DNA of 5,504 nucleotides, taken from contig DMYK01000617.1 of assembly GCA_003483675.1 (NCBI GenBank), forward strand, positions 1 through 5,504, in the 5' to 3' direction. The position numbers and the translations under genes are program-made. Each line of letters opens with the position of its first letter. Position 1 is the stretch's first letter. The notes beneath the pieces are model-generated. The model searched no databases, was not told the origin of the DNA, and saw only the letters and a program-made list of their open reading frames with translations. This stretch comes from Microcoleaceae cyanobacterium UBA11344. Lineage in GTDB: Bacteria; Cyanobacteriota; Cyanobacteriia; Cyanobacteriales; Microcoleaceae. Shown in pieces: positions 1 through 5,391 of this stretch.

Positions 1-81
1 CCTTCCCGGCGTTAAATCCGTTACATCCGTCGAGCGAATCCGTTGCCGAACTTCCTTCTTCGTTGCAAATCGAGGTAATTC

Positions 82-684
82 ATGCGTCAAGTTAGATTTT
101 GGGCGATCGCGCCAATTGCTCTGCTAGCTACTTTTTCGGCCCAGCCGACTGTCTCCTCACCAGTTTCGGATTCAGTTGGCATCTCCAAAAGTAGAAGTTC
201 CACCCACCTTGTGAAATCACCTGCTGTTACTTCTGCTGGCAATACTGTTTTAGCTCAAGCAAGTCCAAAGCCGCCATCCCCACAGCAGTCGCCAACTCAA
301 ACGCCCACCATAGATGCGCCGATTCCTGATCCCCAGTCATTTAAGGTGATCTTGGAACAACTTGGAGAACTCACTCCTGCGAAGTCTTCTGTACTTCCCT
401 CGGACAGCAGTTTGTACGACGAATACACCTTTGAAGGTAATCAGGGTCAGACGGTGGTTGTTGCCGTCGAAAGTGCTGATTTTGATACTTATCTCGCTAT
501 CTTCAACTCCAAAGGAGAGTTGCTTGCAGAAAATGATGATCTCACCCAGCAAAATTCCAATTCAGAGCTGACACTTACTTTGTCTGAAACTGGTCGCTAC
601 CGCGTAATTGTCAATGCTTATGACCCACCTCCCAAAGGTAAAGGCAAATACAATCTGACAGTCCGCGAAACAACTAAAAATTAG
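82..684 (+). CDS. Exported PPC-domain protein
   Basis: A 200-residue protein with three visible parts. Residues 1-20 look like a signal peptide: basic RQVR start, then a hydrophobic stretch (FWAIAPIALLATFSA). The cleavage site is not sharp; somewhere around residues 19-20 is likely. Residues 21-85 are a low-complexity linker rich in Ser, Pro, Thr and Gln. Residues about 88-195 match the bacterial pre-peptidase C-terminal (PPC) domain: a beta-sandwich pattern with GQTVVVAVESADFDTYLAIF, then an acidic turn (AENDD), then GRYRVIVNAY and a closing KYNLTV strand. PPC domains usually hang off secreted peptidases and help export or substrate binding, but here no catalytic domain is present, so the protein is probably a stand-alone periplasmic or secreted accessory. 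The start is supported by GAGG at 72-75, six bases ahead of the ATG. Export is inferred; the partner is unknown. Confidence 0.85.
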   Translation: MRQVRFWAIAPIALLATFSAQPTVSSPVSDSVGISKSRSSTHLVKSPAVTSAGNTVLAQASPKPPSPQQSPTQTPTIDAPIPDPQSFKVILEQLGELTPAKSSVLPSDSSLYDEYTFEGNQGQTVVVAVESADFDTYLAIFNSKGELLAENDDLTQQNSNSELTLTLSETGRYRVIVNAYDPPPKGKGKYNLTVRETTKN

Positions 685-706
685 TTTGAACGAAACTTGG
701 GAGTCA

Positions 707-727
707 GGACACGGCAATGCCGTGTCC
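707..727. repeat. Perfect 9-bp palindrome, copy 1
   Basis: GGACACGGC (707-715) is the exact reverse complement of GCCGTGTCC (719-727), with the three-base loop AAT. It sits 23 bases after the PPC stop codon. There is no T-run after it, so it is a poor intrinsic terminator. From memory, similar GGACACGGC-type palindromes are dispersed in the intergenic DNA of filamentous cyanobacteria, which would make it a REP- or MITE-like element; that was not checked here. A single TTGGGAG heptamer lies just upstream at 697-703. Confidence 0.75.
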
Positions 728-821
728 CTATCATGCTAGGACGATCGCACTACAAGCAACTGTTATTAATACCAATTCTCAAAAATACTGTTACATATAA
801 ATTAGAGGTAATCTTCTGTAG

Positions 822-842
822 GGAAACGGCCTTGCCGTGTCC
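822..842. repeat. Diverged palindrome, copy 2
   Basis: The same 21-base unit as at 707-727. The right arm GCCGTGTCC is identical, the left arm reads GGAAACGGC and the loop is CTT. The one arm change (C to A at 825) breaks a single pair, leaving an 8-of-9 stem. Two related palindromes 115 bases apart in one spacer suggest either the ends of a small non-autonomous element or two insertions of the same repeat. Confidence 0.65.
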
Positions 843-884
843 GGCGCGGAACTCTGCAACTAAACGATATTTTCAAGAACTCTT

Positions 885-926
885 AAAAATAGAATGAAAG
901 CCGAAATATCGATGATTTTCAGCTTC
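885..926 (-). terminator. Probable intrinsic terminator of the Hlip gene
   Basis: Read on the minus strand just after the Hlip stop codon. The arm at 926-917 pairs with the arm at 906-896: seven pairs GCTGAAA/TTTCGGC including one G-U, extended by GAA/TTC with one bulged base. The loop is about ten bases and AT-rich. Six bases after the stem comes TTTTT (889-885). The stem is not GC-rich, so termination strength is uncertain. Confidence 0.45.
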
Positions 927-940
927 CATTTTTGATTAGC

Positions 941-1132
941 TTAACGCAGACCGAGCCAAGTAAAAAAATCCTGGCGGGTGAAGAATTCTAGCAACAGAAG
1001 TGCCACAAATCCCACCATTGCAAATCGTCCGTTGATTTGTTCGGCGTAGGCATTCCAGCCAAAGGCTGGTTCTGGTTTTTTCGCGGACTCTGGGGTTGAT
1101 GCTGTTGAGGATGGAGGAGTTTTAGAAGTCAT
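941..1132 (-). CDS. High-light-inducible protein (one-helix Hlip/SCP)
   Basis: A 63-residue protein of the chlorophyll a/b-binding superfamily. Residues 1-22 are a Ser/Thr/Pro/Lys-rich N-terminal tail. Residues 30-42 hold the family signature AEQINGRFAMVGF, with E31, N34 and R36 in the ExxNxR chlorophyll-binding arrangement. The hydrophobic run from about 37 to 51 forms the single thylakoid-membrane helix, and the tail is aromatic (FFTWLGLR). The length fits the family. Hlips bind chlorophyll and carotenoid, quench excess energy, and accompany photosystem II assembly or chlorophyll synthase; which of these applies here cannot be told. The gene lies 86 bases downstream of sdhB on the same strand, so read-through is possible, but high-light induction from its own promoter would be usual. 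There is no Shine-Dalgarno motif: a heptamer repeat fills that space. Confidence 0.93.
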   Translation of the reverse strand: MTSKTPPSSTASTPESAKKPEPAFGWNAYAEQINGRFAMVGFVALLLLEFFTRQDFFTWLGLR

Positions 1133-1140
1133 TGAAAAGT

Positions 1141-1176
1141 TGGGAGTTGGGAGTTGGGAGTTGGGAGTTTGGGAAT
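1141..1176. repeat. TGGGAGT heptamer tandem repeat (STRR type)
   Basis: Four perfect head-to-tail copies of TGGGAGT (1141-1147, 1148-1154, 1155-1161, 1162-1168) followed by a degenerate copy (TTGGGAA, 1170-1176). This matches the short tandemly repeated repetitive (STRR) heptamers described in heterocystous and other filamentous cyanobacteria. On the minus strand the units read ACTCCCA and end only 8 bases ahead of the Hlip ATG, so they lie in the leader of that gene, or between sdhB and it. Confidence 0.85.
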
Positions 1177-1218
1177 GAAAATCCCGTCTTTAATTTACCG
1201 GAAAATGACCGCACAGAG

Positions 1219-2235
1219 TTAATCTGTTGACTTTTCTAAATTTTGAACCGATTCGATCAGAGCTCGGATGGTTTTAGTACCTTCTGAACTCTCAAAGGAC
1301 AGCGGGAATTTGCCACGAGCGATCATTCTCAAACCTAATGGGCCGAGACTCAGCAAGCCTTGAATATCTCGGAAGTAGTTTCCTACTACTTCGATGCCAA
1401 ATTTGCGCTCGTCTATCCAGCCGCCTTCTTTGACGAGCTTAATTAAGACTTTGCGGTGGCGAATCGATCGACTGGCTTGTTCGTCTTTGCGATCGAGAAT
1501 CTCTTGTTTAATCTTACCAATTTGATCCATCGGCGCAACTTCCATCGGACAAACCGAGTTGCAGTAGTAACAGCGGGTACATCCCCAAACGCCTTGAGTA
1601 CCTTCGTTGTATTTTTCTAGCCTATTTTCAGTTTCCCCGTCGCGGGAATCGGCGATCGTCCGGTAAGCTTTGGCGAGGGCGTGGGGGCCGACAAATTCGG
1701 GGTTGACTTCACGGGCATTGCACTCAGAATAGCACGCACCGCAAAGGATGCAATTGCCTGTTTGGTCGAGTTTCGATCGCTCTTCTGGTGTTTGCAGAAA
1801 TTCCCGTTCGGGAACTGCTCGCGCCTCAGTGCTCACATAGGGGTCCACTGCTTCCAGATTGTCCCAAAAACTGGTCATGTCAACAACCAAATCTTTGATT
1901 ACGGGCATATTTCCCATTGGGGCGATCGTAATTTCTGGGATTAAATCCGCTGGCTTTTCTGCTGAACAGAAATTAGCTATTTTGTCAAGTCTTGCGAGTT
2001 CGCTGCCAATATTTTCTTTGCAAGCTAATGCCGATCGACCGTTGATCCGCATGGAACAACTGCCACAAATCGTGTTACTGCAATTTTTGCGAAAGGCTAA
2101 GGTGCCGTCCTGTTCCCACTTAATGCTGTTGAGGCAGTCGAGGATGGTATTGCTCTCTTCCACCTCTAGGGTGTAAGTGTGAATGCGGGGAGCCTCGTTT
2201 TGATTTTGGCGAATTACGTTAAAACGGACTTGCAT
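1219..2235 (-). CDS. sdhB: Succinate dehydrogenase/fumarate reductase iron-sulfur subunit
   Basis: The 338-residue electron-transfer subunit that carries electrons from the flavoprotein SdhA to the quinone site; in cyanobacteria the complex acts at the thylakoid membrane and feeds the plastoquinone pool. Residues 1-105 are a plant-type ferredoxin domain with [2Fe-2S] ligands C52, C57, C60 and C72 (CSNTICGSC...C). The second domain has C162, C165, C168, C172 (CILCGACYSEC) and C219, C222, C225, C229 (CTRCYYCNSVCP). By alignment to E. coli SdhB/FrdB, C162, C165, C168 and C229 bind [4Fe-4S], and C172, C219 and C225 bind the third cluster. C222 is an extra cysteine where the classical enzymes have Ile or Val. 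About 100 residues beyond the last cysteine extend past the E. coli length (238). No sdhA or membrane-anchor gene is adjacent. The ATG follows no clear Shine-Dalgarno motif. Confidence 0.95.
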   Translation of the reverse strand: MQVRFNVIRQNQNEAPRIHTYTLEVEESNTILDCLNSIKWEQDGTLAFRKNCSNTICGSCSMRINGRSALACKENIGSELARLDKIANFCSAEKPADLIPEITIAPMGNMPVIKDLVVDMTSFWDNLEAVDPYVSTEARAVPEREFLQTPEERSKLDQTGNCILCGACYSECNAREVNPEFVGPHALAKAYRTIADSRDGETENRLEKYNEGTQGVWGCTRCYYCNSVCPMEVAPMDQIGKIKQEILDRKDEQASRSIRHRKVLIKLVKEGGWIDERKFGIEVVGNYFRDIQGLLSLGPLGLRMIARGKFPLSFESSEGTKTIRALIESVQNLEKSTD

Positions 2236-2361
2236 AGTTTTGGCGAGGAAGTTTACGAATATTTTAAGCTTTAATTTTGAGTTATTTAAGAAGCTATTTA
2301 TTATTTAATATCCCCATCGTTCCTCAAGGGTTCCTGGCTTGCTCCGGGGGAGTAATTCTCC

Positions 2362-2389
2362 AATCCCAAATCCCAAATCCCAAATCTCA
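2362..2389. repeat. AATCCCA heptamer tandem repeat (STRR type)
   Basis: Three perfect copies of AATCCCA (2362-2368, 2369-2375, 2376-2382), then one variant AATCTCA (2383-2389) and a fading AATC. It has the same 7-base period as the run near the Hlip gene but a different unit. It lies about 130 bases from the sdhB start and about 110 bases ahead of the radC promoter, so a direct regulatory role is less likely than for the other run. Confidence 0.8.
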
Positions 2390-2481
2390 AATCGATGATC
2401 ACAATGATACCTGATGTGAGTATTTATCAAAAACGCCGATCGACTCCTCCGAGCCACTTTCAATGCCTTGCGGTTTTTTGG

Positions 2482-2489
2482 GCGATCGC
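2482..2489. other. HIP1 octamer GCGATCGC
   Basis: One of three perfect HIP1 octamers in the window; the others are at 103-110 and 4074-4081. Chance would give about 0.1 in 5.5 kb. HIP1 over-representation is a hallmark of many cyanobacterial chromosomes, and this supports the source assignment. No gene-specific function is implied. Confidence 0.9.
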
Positions 2490-2495
2490 ACTGAT

Positions 2496-2523
2496 TTGAA
2501 CAGGGAAATCGATCGGCTAATAT
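2496..2523 (+). promoter_or_regulatory. Likely sigma70-type promoter of radC
   Basis: TTGAAC (2496-2501) and TAATAT (2518-2523) are separated by 16 bases, each one or two changes from consensus. Transcription would begin near 2530, leaving a leader of about 26 bases before the radC ATG. The leader carries GGAG at 2549-2552, only three bases from the ATG, which is a tight spacing. Confidence 0.5.
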
Positions 2524-2555
2524 GGGAAAATAGTTGAGCTTGTGGTGCGGAGTCC

Positions 2556-3287
2556 ATGACTTACAGCCTGAGAATTGTCGATTTGCCGACGAGTGAACGG
2601 CCGCGGGAGCGGTTGATGGCCGGCGGCCCTTCAAGTTTGGCCACTGCGGAATTGATTGCGATTCTGCTCGGTACCGGGCAGGGAAAGGGCAAACTTTCGG
2701 CTGTGGGGTTGGGACAATATATTCTAAATCAGTTGAGCCAGCACCAGCGCGATCCTCTGGCTGTGCTGCGGAATATTAGCGTGCAGGAGTTGACGCAGAT
2801 TCACGGGATTGGGCCTGCTAAGGCGACTGGGATTTTGGCTGCGGTGGAGTTGGGTAAGCGGGTGTTTCAGTCGCGGCCGCCGGAATTGGCCGTGGTTGAC
2901 TCTCCCCAATCGGCGGCGGATGCCCTGAGTCAGGATTTGATGTGGCAGTCTCAGGAACGTTTTGCTGTGGTGCTGCTGGATGTGAAAAATCGGCTGCTGG
3001 GAACTCAGGTTATTACTATTGGGACAGCGACGGAAACTTTGGCTCACCCACGGGATATTTTTCGCGAGGTGATCCGCCAGGGGGCGACGCGGGCGATCGT
3101 CTCCCACAATCACCCGTCGGGAAATCTGGAGCCGAGCCCGGAGGATATTGCTTTGACGCGGCAGTTGCTGGCTGGGGCGCAGTTTTTGTCGATTCCGCTG
3201 CTGGATCACTTGATTTTGGGGAATGGGGATTACCGGAGTTTGCGGCAGACTACGACGCTTTGGGATGAGTATCCCCAGGGCGATTGA
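2556..3287 (+). CDS. radC: RadC family JAMM-domain protein
   Basis: A 243-residue protein, within the usual RadC length. Residues 14-42 show the N-terminal signature ([20 protein letters not shown], then ILLGTG). Residues 80-102 form a helix-hairpin-helix ([21 protein letters not shown]), a non-specific DNA-binding motif. Residues about 115-235 are the JAB/MPN domain with an intact JAMM metal motif, [16 protein letters not shown], giving H184, H186 and D197 as zinc ligands. The fold suggests a metal-dependent hydrolase. The DNA-repair label is historical: the original E. coli radC mutation was later traced to recG, and the biochemical role of RadC remains unsettled. The start fits the family's conserved MTYSLRI-type opening. 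The gene stands alone, with its own likely promoter and a terminator-like hairpin downstream. No key residue is missing. Confidence 0.93.
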   Translation: MTYSLRIVDLPTSERPRERLMAGGPSSLATAELIAILLGTGQGKGKLSAVGLGQYILNQLSQHQRDPLAVLRNISVQELTQIHGIGPAKATGILAAVELGKRVFQSRPPELAVVDSPQSAADALSQDLMWQSQERFAVVLLDVKNRLLGTQVITIGTATETLAHPRDIFREVIRQGATRAIVSHNHPSGNLEPSPEDIALTRQLLAGAQFLSIPLLDHLILGNGDYRSLRQTTTLWDEYPQGD

Positions 3288-3357
3288 ACTTTTATACTTA
3301 ACTAATTGGATACTTCTGATTAGTTATTTGTATCTTTGGGCTGTCTGAGGGCTGAAT

Positions 3358-3381
3358 CCCCTGTCATAGCAGGGGTATTTT
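3358..3381 (+). terminator. Terminator-like hairpin after radC
   Basis: CCCCTG (3358-3363) pairs perfectly with CAGGGG (3370-3375) around a six-base loop, and is followed at once by TATTTT (3376-3381). It sits 71 bases past the radC stop codon. The GC-rich stem plus T-rich tail fits an intrinsic terminator, though the tail is short. Confidence 0.5.
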
Positions 3382-3424
3382 GGGGCTGGACTCCCTGATG
3401 GCAGCCTGTTTACATTGAATGTCG

Positions 3425-3473
3425 CTACTGATACTTAGTTTCGATCGCAACTCGGTTACTGTAGTATCAGTAG
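3425..3473. repeat. 11-bp perfect inverted repeat
   Basis: CTACTGATACT (3425-3435) is the exact reverse complement of AGTATCAGTAG (3463-3473), with 27 bases between. The enclosed segment has a smaller symmetry (AGTT at 3437-3440, AACT at 3449-3452) around a CGATCG core, so the whole could fold as a two-level stem. It may be an RNA structure, a protein-binding site or the relic of an element; the sequence does not decide. Confidence 0.65.
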
Positions 3474-3540
3474 GCTGAAGAAGTCGCTAATCCGATTTTT
3501 TTGGAGCATACTAAACTTGTAACGTACCACTACCTAAATC

Positions 3541-3577
3541 CCCAATTCTTAAGAAATTATAAAATTGGGTGTAAAAT
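3541..3577 (+). promoter_or_regulatory. Candidate DUF1815 promoter with inverted repeat
   Basis: TTAAGA (3549-3554) and TAAAAT (3572-3577) are 17 bases apart, matching 4 of 6 and 5 of 6 consensus positions. Transcription would start near 3584, about 20 bases before the GTG at 3605 and just past the ATG at 3581. A perfect 7-bp inverted repeat, CCCAATT (3541-3547) and AATTGGG (3563-3569), brackets the -35 and the spacer and could be an operator. An alternative -10, TATAAA at 3558-3563, is present but has no good -35. Confidence 0.4.
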
Positions 3578-3592
3578 ACAATGTGTGGTGAT

Positions 3593-3598
3593 AGGAGG
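3593..3598 (+). promoter_or_regulatory. Shine-Dalgarno motif that sets the DUF1815 start
   Basis: A full-consensus AGGAGG lies six bases ahead of the GTG at 3605. It falls inside the reading frame if translation is taken from the in-frame ATG at 3581, which itself has no Shine-Dalgarno motif. This favours the GTG. Confidence 0.8.
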
Positions 3599-3604
3599 AT
3601 AATT

Positions 3605-3949
3605 GTGTTTCTGAGACTTGCAGAACAACACCGTAAATTCGTCCAAGATTTGGTAATGAACCTCCAAGCCTTGGCGATCGTGCTAGAGCATCGGGGTTAT
3701 TTGGCATCCTGCTACACTTGCGGGGGTCAGATGAACAGTGCCTCATTTATGGTCAGTTTGACGGACAACCATCTGATTCGATTTTTAGTGTCAGATTACG
3801 GTATCACTTGGACGGAGATGCGGGACGATCGGGAACTGATGAAACTCGAAGGTGCAGAAGCGATTAATCAGTTACAGGAACTGGCAAATCTCGTCAAGTA
3901 CCAAATCCAACCTTCGGAAGCTACTGTGGCAAAGGTGCAACGTGTCTAG
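3605..3949 (+). CDS. DUF1815 family protein
   Basis: A 114-residue cytoplasmic protein that I recognise as DUF1815, a small family known to me from cyanobacteria and without an assigned function. From the GTG start it reads (M)FLRLAEQHRKFVQDL, the usual family opening. A helical N-terminal part (about 1-30) is followed by HRGYLASCYTCGGQ with a CxxC pair, then a beta-rich core (SFMVSL, LIRFLVSDYGITWTEM) and a C-terminal helix rich in Leu, Glu and Gln (EAINQLQELANLVKY). There is no signal peptide or membrane segment. The CxxC could bind metal or be redox active, but that is inference only. An in-frame ATG at 3581 would add eight residues (MCGDRRII) that are translated Shine-Dalgarno sequence, so I reject it. 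The gene has no operon partner. Confidence 0.85.
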   Translation: MFLRLAEQHRKFVQDLVMNLQALAIVLEHRGYLASCYTCGGQMNSASFMVSLTDNHLIRFLVSDYGITWTEMRDDRELMKLEGAEAINQLQELANLVKYQIQPSEATVAKVQRV

Positions 3950-4149
3950 CGATTGCATGGTTCCGAGTTCGCAAACAGCGGTATGTTATCAAAGAGCTGC
4001 CCTTCCCTGGGAAGCGAGGGAATCAATATGCGATCAAAGAGGCAAGTTAGCACAGAGGGTTGGCAGTTGCGGAGCGATCGCAACTCAACAGACAAGAGTG
4101 CTTTCAGTGCGTTCAGATCCTGAGCTATGCGTTGGATCATCACAATTTT
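3950..4149. other. Gene-free spacer before the tnpB element
   Basis: About 200 bases between the DUF1815 stop and the probable left end of the element. I see no gene. It holds a small hairpin, CTTCC/GGAAG at 4002-4006 and 4010-4014, and a 7-bp stem AGTTGCG (4065-4071) with CGCAACT (4079-4085) that includes a HIP1 octamer. Neither is followed by a T-run, so no terminator of the DUF1815 gene is evident. Confidence 0.5.
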
Positions 4150-4161
4150 GGGTTTGAAACC

Positions 4162-4178
4162 CCGTGCTACAAGCACGG
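4162..4178. repeat. Left-end hairpin of the tnpB element
   Basis: CCGTGCT (4162-4168) and AGCACGG (4172-4178) form a perfect 7-bp stem with the loop ACA. IS200/IS605 elements carry such subterminal hairpins, which TnpA recognises in single-stranded DNA. The overlapping GGGTT/AACCC pair (4150-4154, 4158-4162) offers an alternative fold. The tetra- or pentanucleotide cleavage site upstream could not be assigned. Confidence 0.55.
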
Positions 4179-4190
4179 CTTTACGTTTTG

Positions 4191-4199
4191 TGCTAGAAT
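4191..4199 (+). promoter_or_regulatory. Candidate extended -10 promoter of tnpB
   Basis: TGCTAGAAT is an extended -10 (TGn then TAGAAT at 4194-4199) lying just inside the left-end hairpin. No good -35 is visible. It would give a leader of roughly 95 bases before the tnpB ATG, whose Shine-Dalgarno-like AGAAGG is at 4287-4292. Confidence 0.35.
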
Positions 4200-4299
4200 A
4201 CACATGGTCACTGACCCACCCGCGACGATGGAGTTAGACTTAAGTGACAAATAATTTGCTAAACTTATCCACAGTTAACTACCAAGAGAAGGTTTAACC

Positions 4300-5391
4300 A
4301 TGTTTGCCGTCAAGCGAGCGCTCAAATTGAATAAAAAAGAAGCGACCTTAATGGCAAAAAACGCGGGATTCAGGCGGGTTGTCTTCAACTTAGGATTGAG
4401 CTTGCGAACCCAAATGTATGGTGAGGGACAATTTACAGACTCAAAAGTCATCAACGAAATCAAAAAAGTTCTGACTAACCACGTTAAAAAACAACCTGAG
4501 TGCGCTTGGATGAACCAGTTGTCCAGCCGGGTATATCAAAACGCACTGATTGACTTGAAAAAAGCATTCGCGAGGTATCGAGAGGGAAAAGCCGGTCATC
4601 CAAAGTTTGCCAGTCGCAGGGACGGCCAATCCTTCGCGGTTGATTCTTCTAATGGAAAAGTTTTGCTAAAAGCTGGCAATACAATTAAGATTCCCACCTT
4701 GGGAACTTTTCGACTTGAGGAACCATTAGAGTGTGGTTTTGTTTCTCAAACTTTTACCATTTCAAAAGAAGGAAATCGCTGGTTTGTTTCCTTCTGCGTT
4801 GATGCCCAACGTAGGCCCCAGAAACAACCCGAAAGCTCCGTAGGAATCGATGTGGGCGTTAAATCTTTTGCTACGCTGTCAAAAGGGCAAGTTTTTAATG
4901 CACCCAAACCGTTAAAGCAAGCTAAAACCAAGCTGGCACGGTTGCAGTGCAAGGCATCAAGGCAAGTAAAAGGCTCCCAGAACCAACGCAAAACTTACAA
5001 CTCTATCAGCAGACTTCACGCGAGAATCGCCTGCATTCGCAAAGACTTCCTTCACAAACTAACAACTTCCACCGCAAAAACATTCAAGCTGATTAAAATT
5101 GAAGACTTGAATGTAAGCGGTATGCTGGCAAATCATAAGTTAGCTGGTGCAATAGCGGACTTAGGGTTTTATGAATTTAAGCGACAGCTAGAGTATAAGT
5201 GCCAAATGTATGGAGCGAGCTTGGTGCTGGTAGAAAGATGGTTTCCCAGTTCCAAAATATGCTCGAATTGCGGACACAAACAAGAGATGCCATTAAGCAT
5301 TCGGACTTACGATTGTCCTGGTTGTGGGGTGTCGATAGATCGTGACTTGAATGCCAGTTTAAATATTTTAAATTGGGAACCCTCGGCTTGA
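4300..5391 (+). CDS. tnpB: RNA-guided nuclease TnpB (IS200/IS605 OrfB)
   Basis: A 363-residue TnpB, the Cas12 ancestor, which with its omega RNA cuts DNA next to a short target-adjacent motif and helps its element persist. The N-terminal half (1-175) holds the RNA-binding and wedge-like region, including RYREGKAGHPKFASRRD (92-108), a well-conserved TnpB segment. The RuvC nuclease follows: D184 in GIDVGVKSFAT, E268 in IKIEDLNV, and D349 in IDRDLNASLNI complete the catalytic triad. The zinc ribbon between them is intact, CSNCG (C321, C324) and CPGCG (C339, C342). The protein is shorter than ISDra2 TnpB (408 residues), mainly because it ends just after the last RuvC motif. Frame and motifs are unbroken, so it is probably active. 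The ATG has AGAAGG seven bases upstream. The last codons overlap the guide RNA. Which TAM it reads is unknown. Confidence 0.95.
   Translation: MFAVKRALKLNKKEATLMAKNAGFRRVVFNLGLSLRTQMYGEGQFTDSKVINEIKKVLTNHVKKQPECAWMNQLSSRVYQNALIDLKKAFARYREGKAGHPKFASRRDGQSFAVDSSNGKVLLKAGNTIKIPTLGTFRLEEPLECGFVSQTFTISKEGNRWFVSFCVDAQRRPQKQPESSVGIDVGVKSFATLSKGQVFNAPKPLKQAKTKLARLQCKASRQVKGSQNQRKTYNSISRLHARIACIRKDFLHKLTTSTAKTFKLIKIEDLNVSGMLANHKLAGAIADLGFYEFKRQLEYKCQMYGASLVLVERWFPSSKICSNCGHKQEMPLSIRTYDCPGCGVSIDRDLNASLNILNWEPSA

Larger units (their letters stand above)
685..940. other. Gene-free spacer with palindromic repeats
   Basis: This stretch lies between the PPC gene and the end of the Hlip gene, which converge. 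I see no convincing gene: the one open frame (697-897) has no recognisable protein pattern and runs through both palindromes. It holds two copies of a 21-base palindrome, an AT-rich segment between them with ACTGTTA twice (759-765 and 787-793), and near its right edge the probable terminator of the minus-strand genes. Confidence 0.6.
2236..2555. other. Divergent upstream region of sdhB and radC
   Basis: This 320-base gap separates the divergent starts of sdhB (minus) and radC (plus). The sdhB-proximal 80 bases are very AT-rich and could hold its promoter, but several -10-like hexamers compete and I cannot choose one. The middle holds a heptamer repeat. The radC side holds a full HIP1 site and a good promoter. 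The minus-strand open frame at 2305-2634 shows no family pattern and includes the repeat, so I do not call it a gene. Confidence 0.6.
3288..3604. other. Spacer between radC and the DUF1815 gene
   Basis: This 317-base gap has no gene I can support. In order it holds an AT-rich start, a terminator-like hairpin, a long-armed 11-bp inverted repeat with a loop of 27 bases, and an AT-rich promoter region with a second inverted repeat leading to a strong Shine-Dalgarno motif. The density of symmetric elements is higher than in the other spacers of the window, so a small RNA here cannot be excluded. Confidence 0.55.

Noticed and set aside
3..95. Open frame entering from the left edge and ending at TAG 93-95, possibly the tail of an upstream gene
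   Set aside because: Only 30 residues without a family pattern are visible, a second frame is also open there, and it would overlap the well-supported start of the PPC gene.
1141..1176. Repeat array as a possible CRISPR
   Set aside because: The units are 7 bases in direct tandem without spacers, so it is a simple tandem repeat.
1133..1218. HLR1-type high-light element ahead of the Hlip gene
   Set aside because: I looked for paired GTTACA-like hexamers on the minus strand and found none convincing in this 86-base gap; a more distant site was not excluded.
2305..2634. 109-residue minus-strand open frame upstream of radC
   Set aside because: It covers the heptamer repeat, the radC promoter and the start of radC, and has no recognisable protein pattern.
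2942..3268. 108-residue plus-strand frame within radC
   Set aside because: It is a shadow of radC in another frame; its Gly/Ala/Asp-rich product has no domain pattern.
3519..3533. NtcA-like site (GTA...TAC) upstream of the DUF1815 gene
   Set aside because: The spacing is nine bases, whereas NtcA sites need GTA-N8-TAC, and no -10 lies at the expected distance of about 22 bases.
4060..4254. Open frame with CFQC and LDHHN, faintly like the C-terminal zinc ribbon of another TnpB
   Set aside because: The cysteine spacing and flanking residues do not match the family well enough, and the frame runs through the left-end hairpin. A decayed tnpB tail is possible but unsupported.
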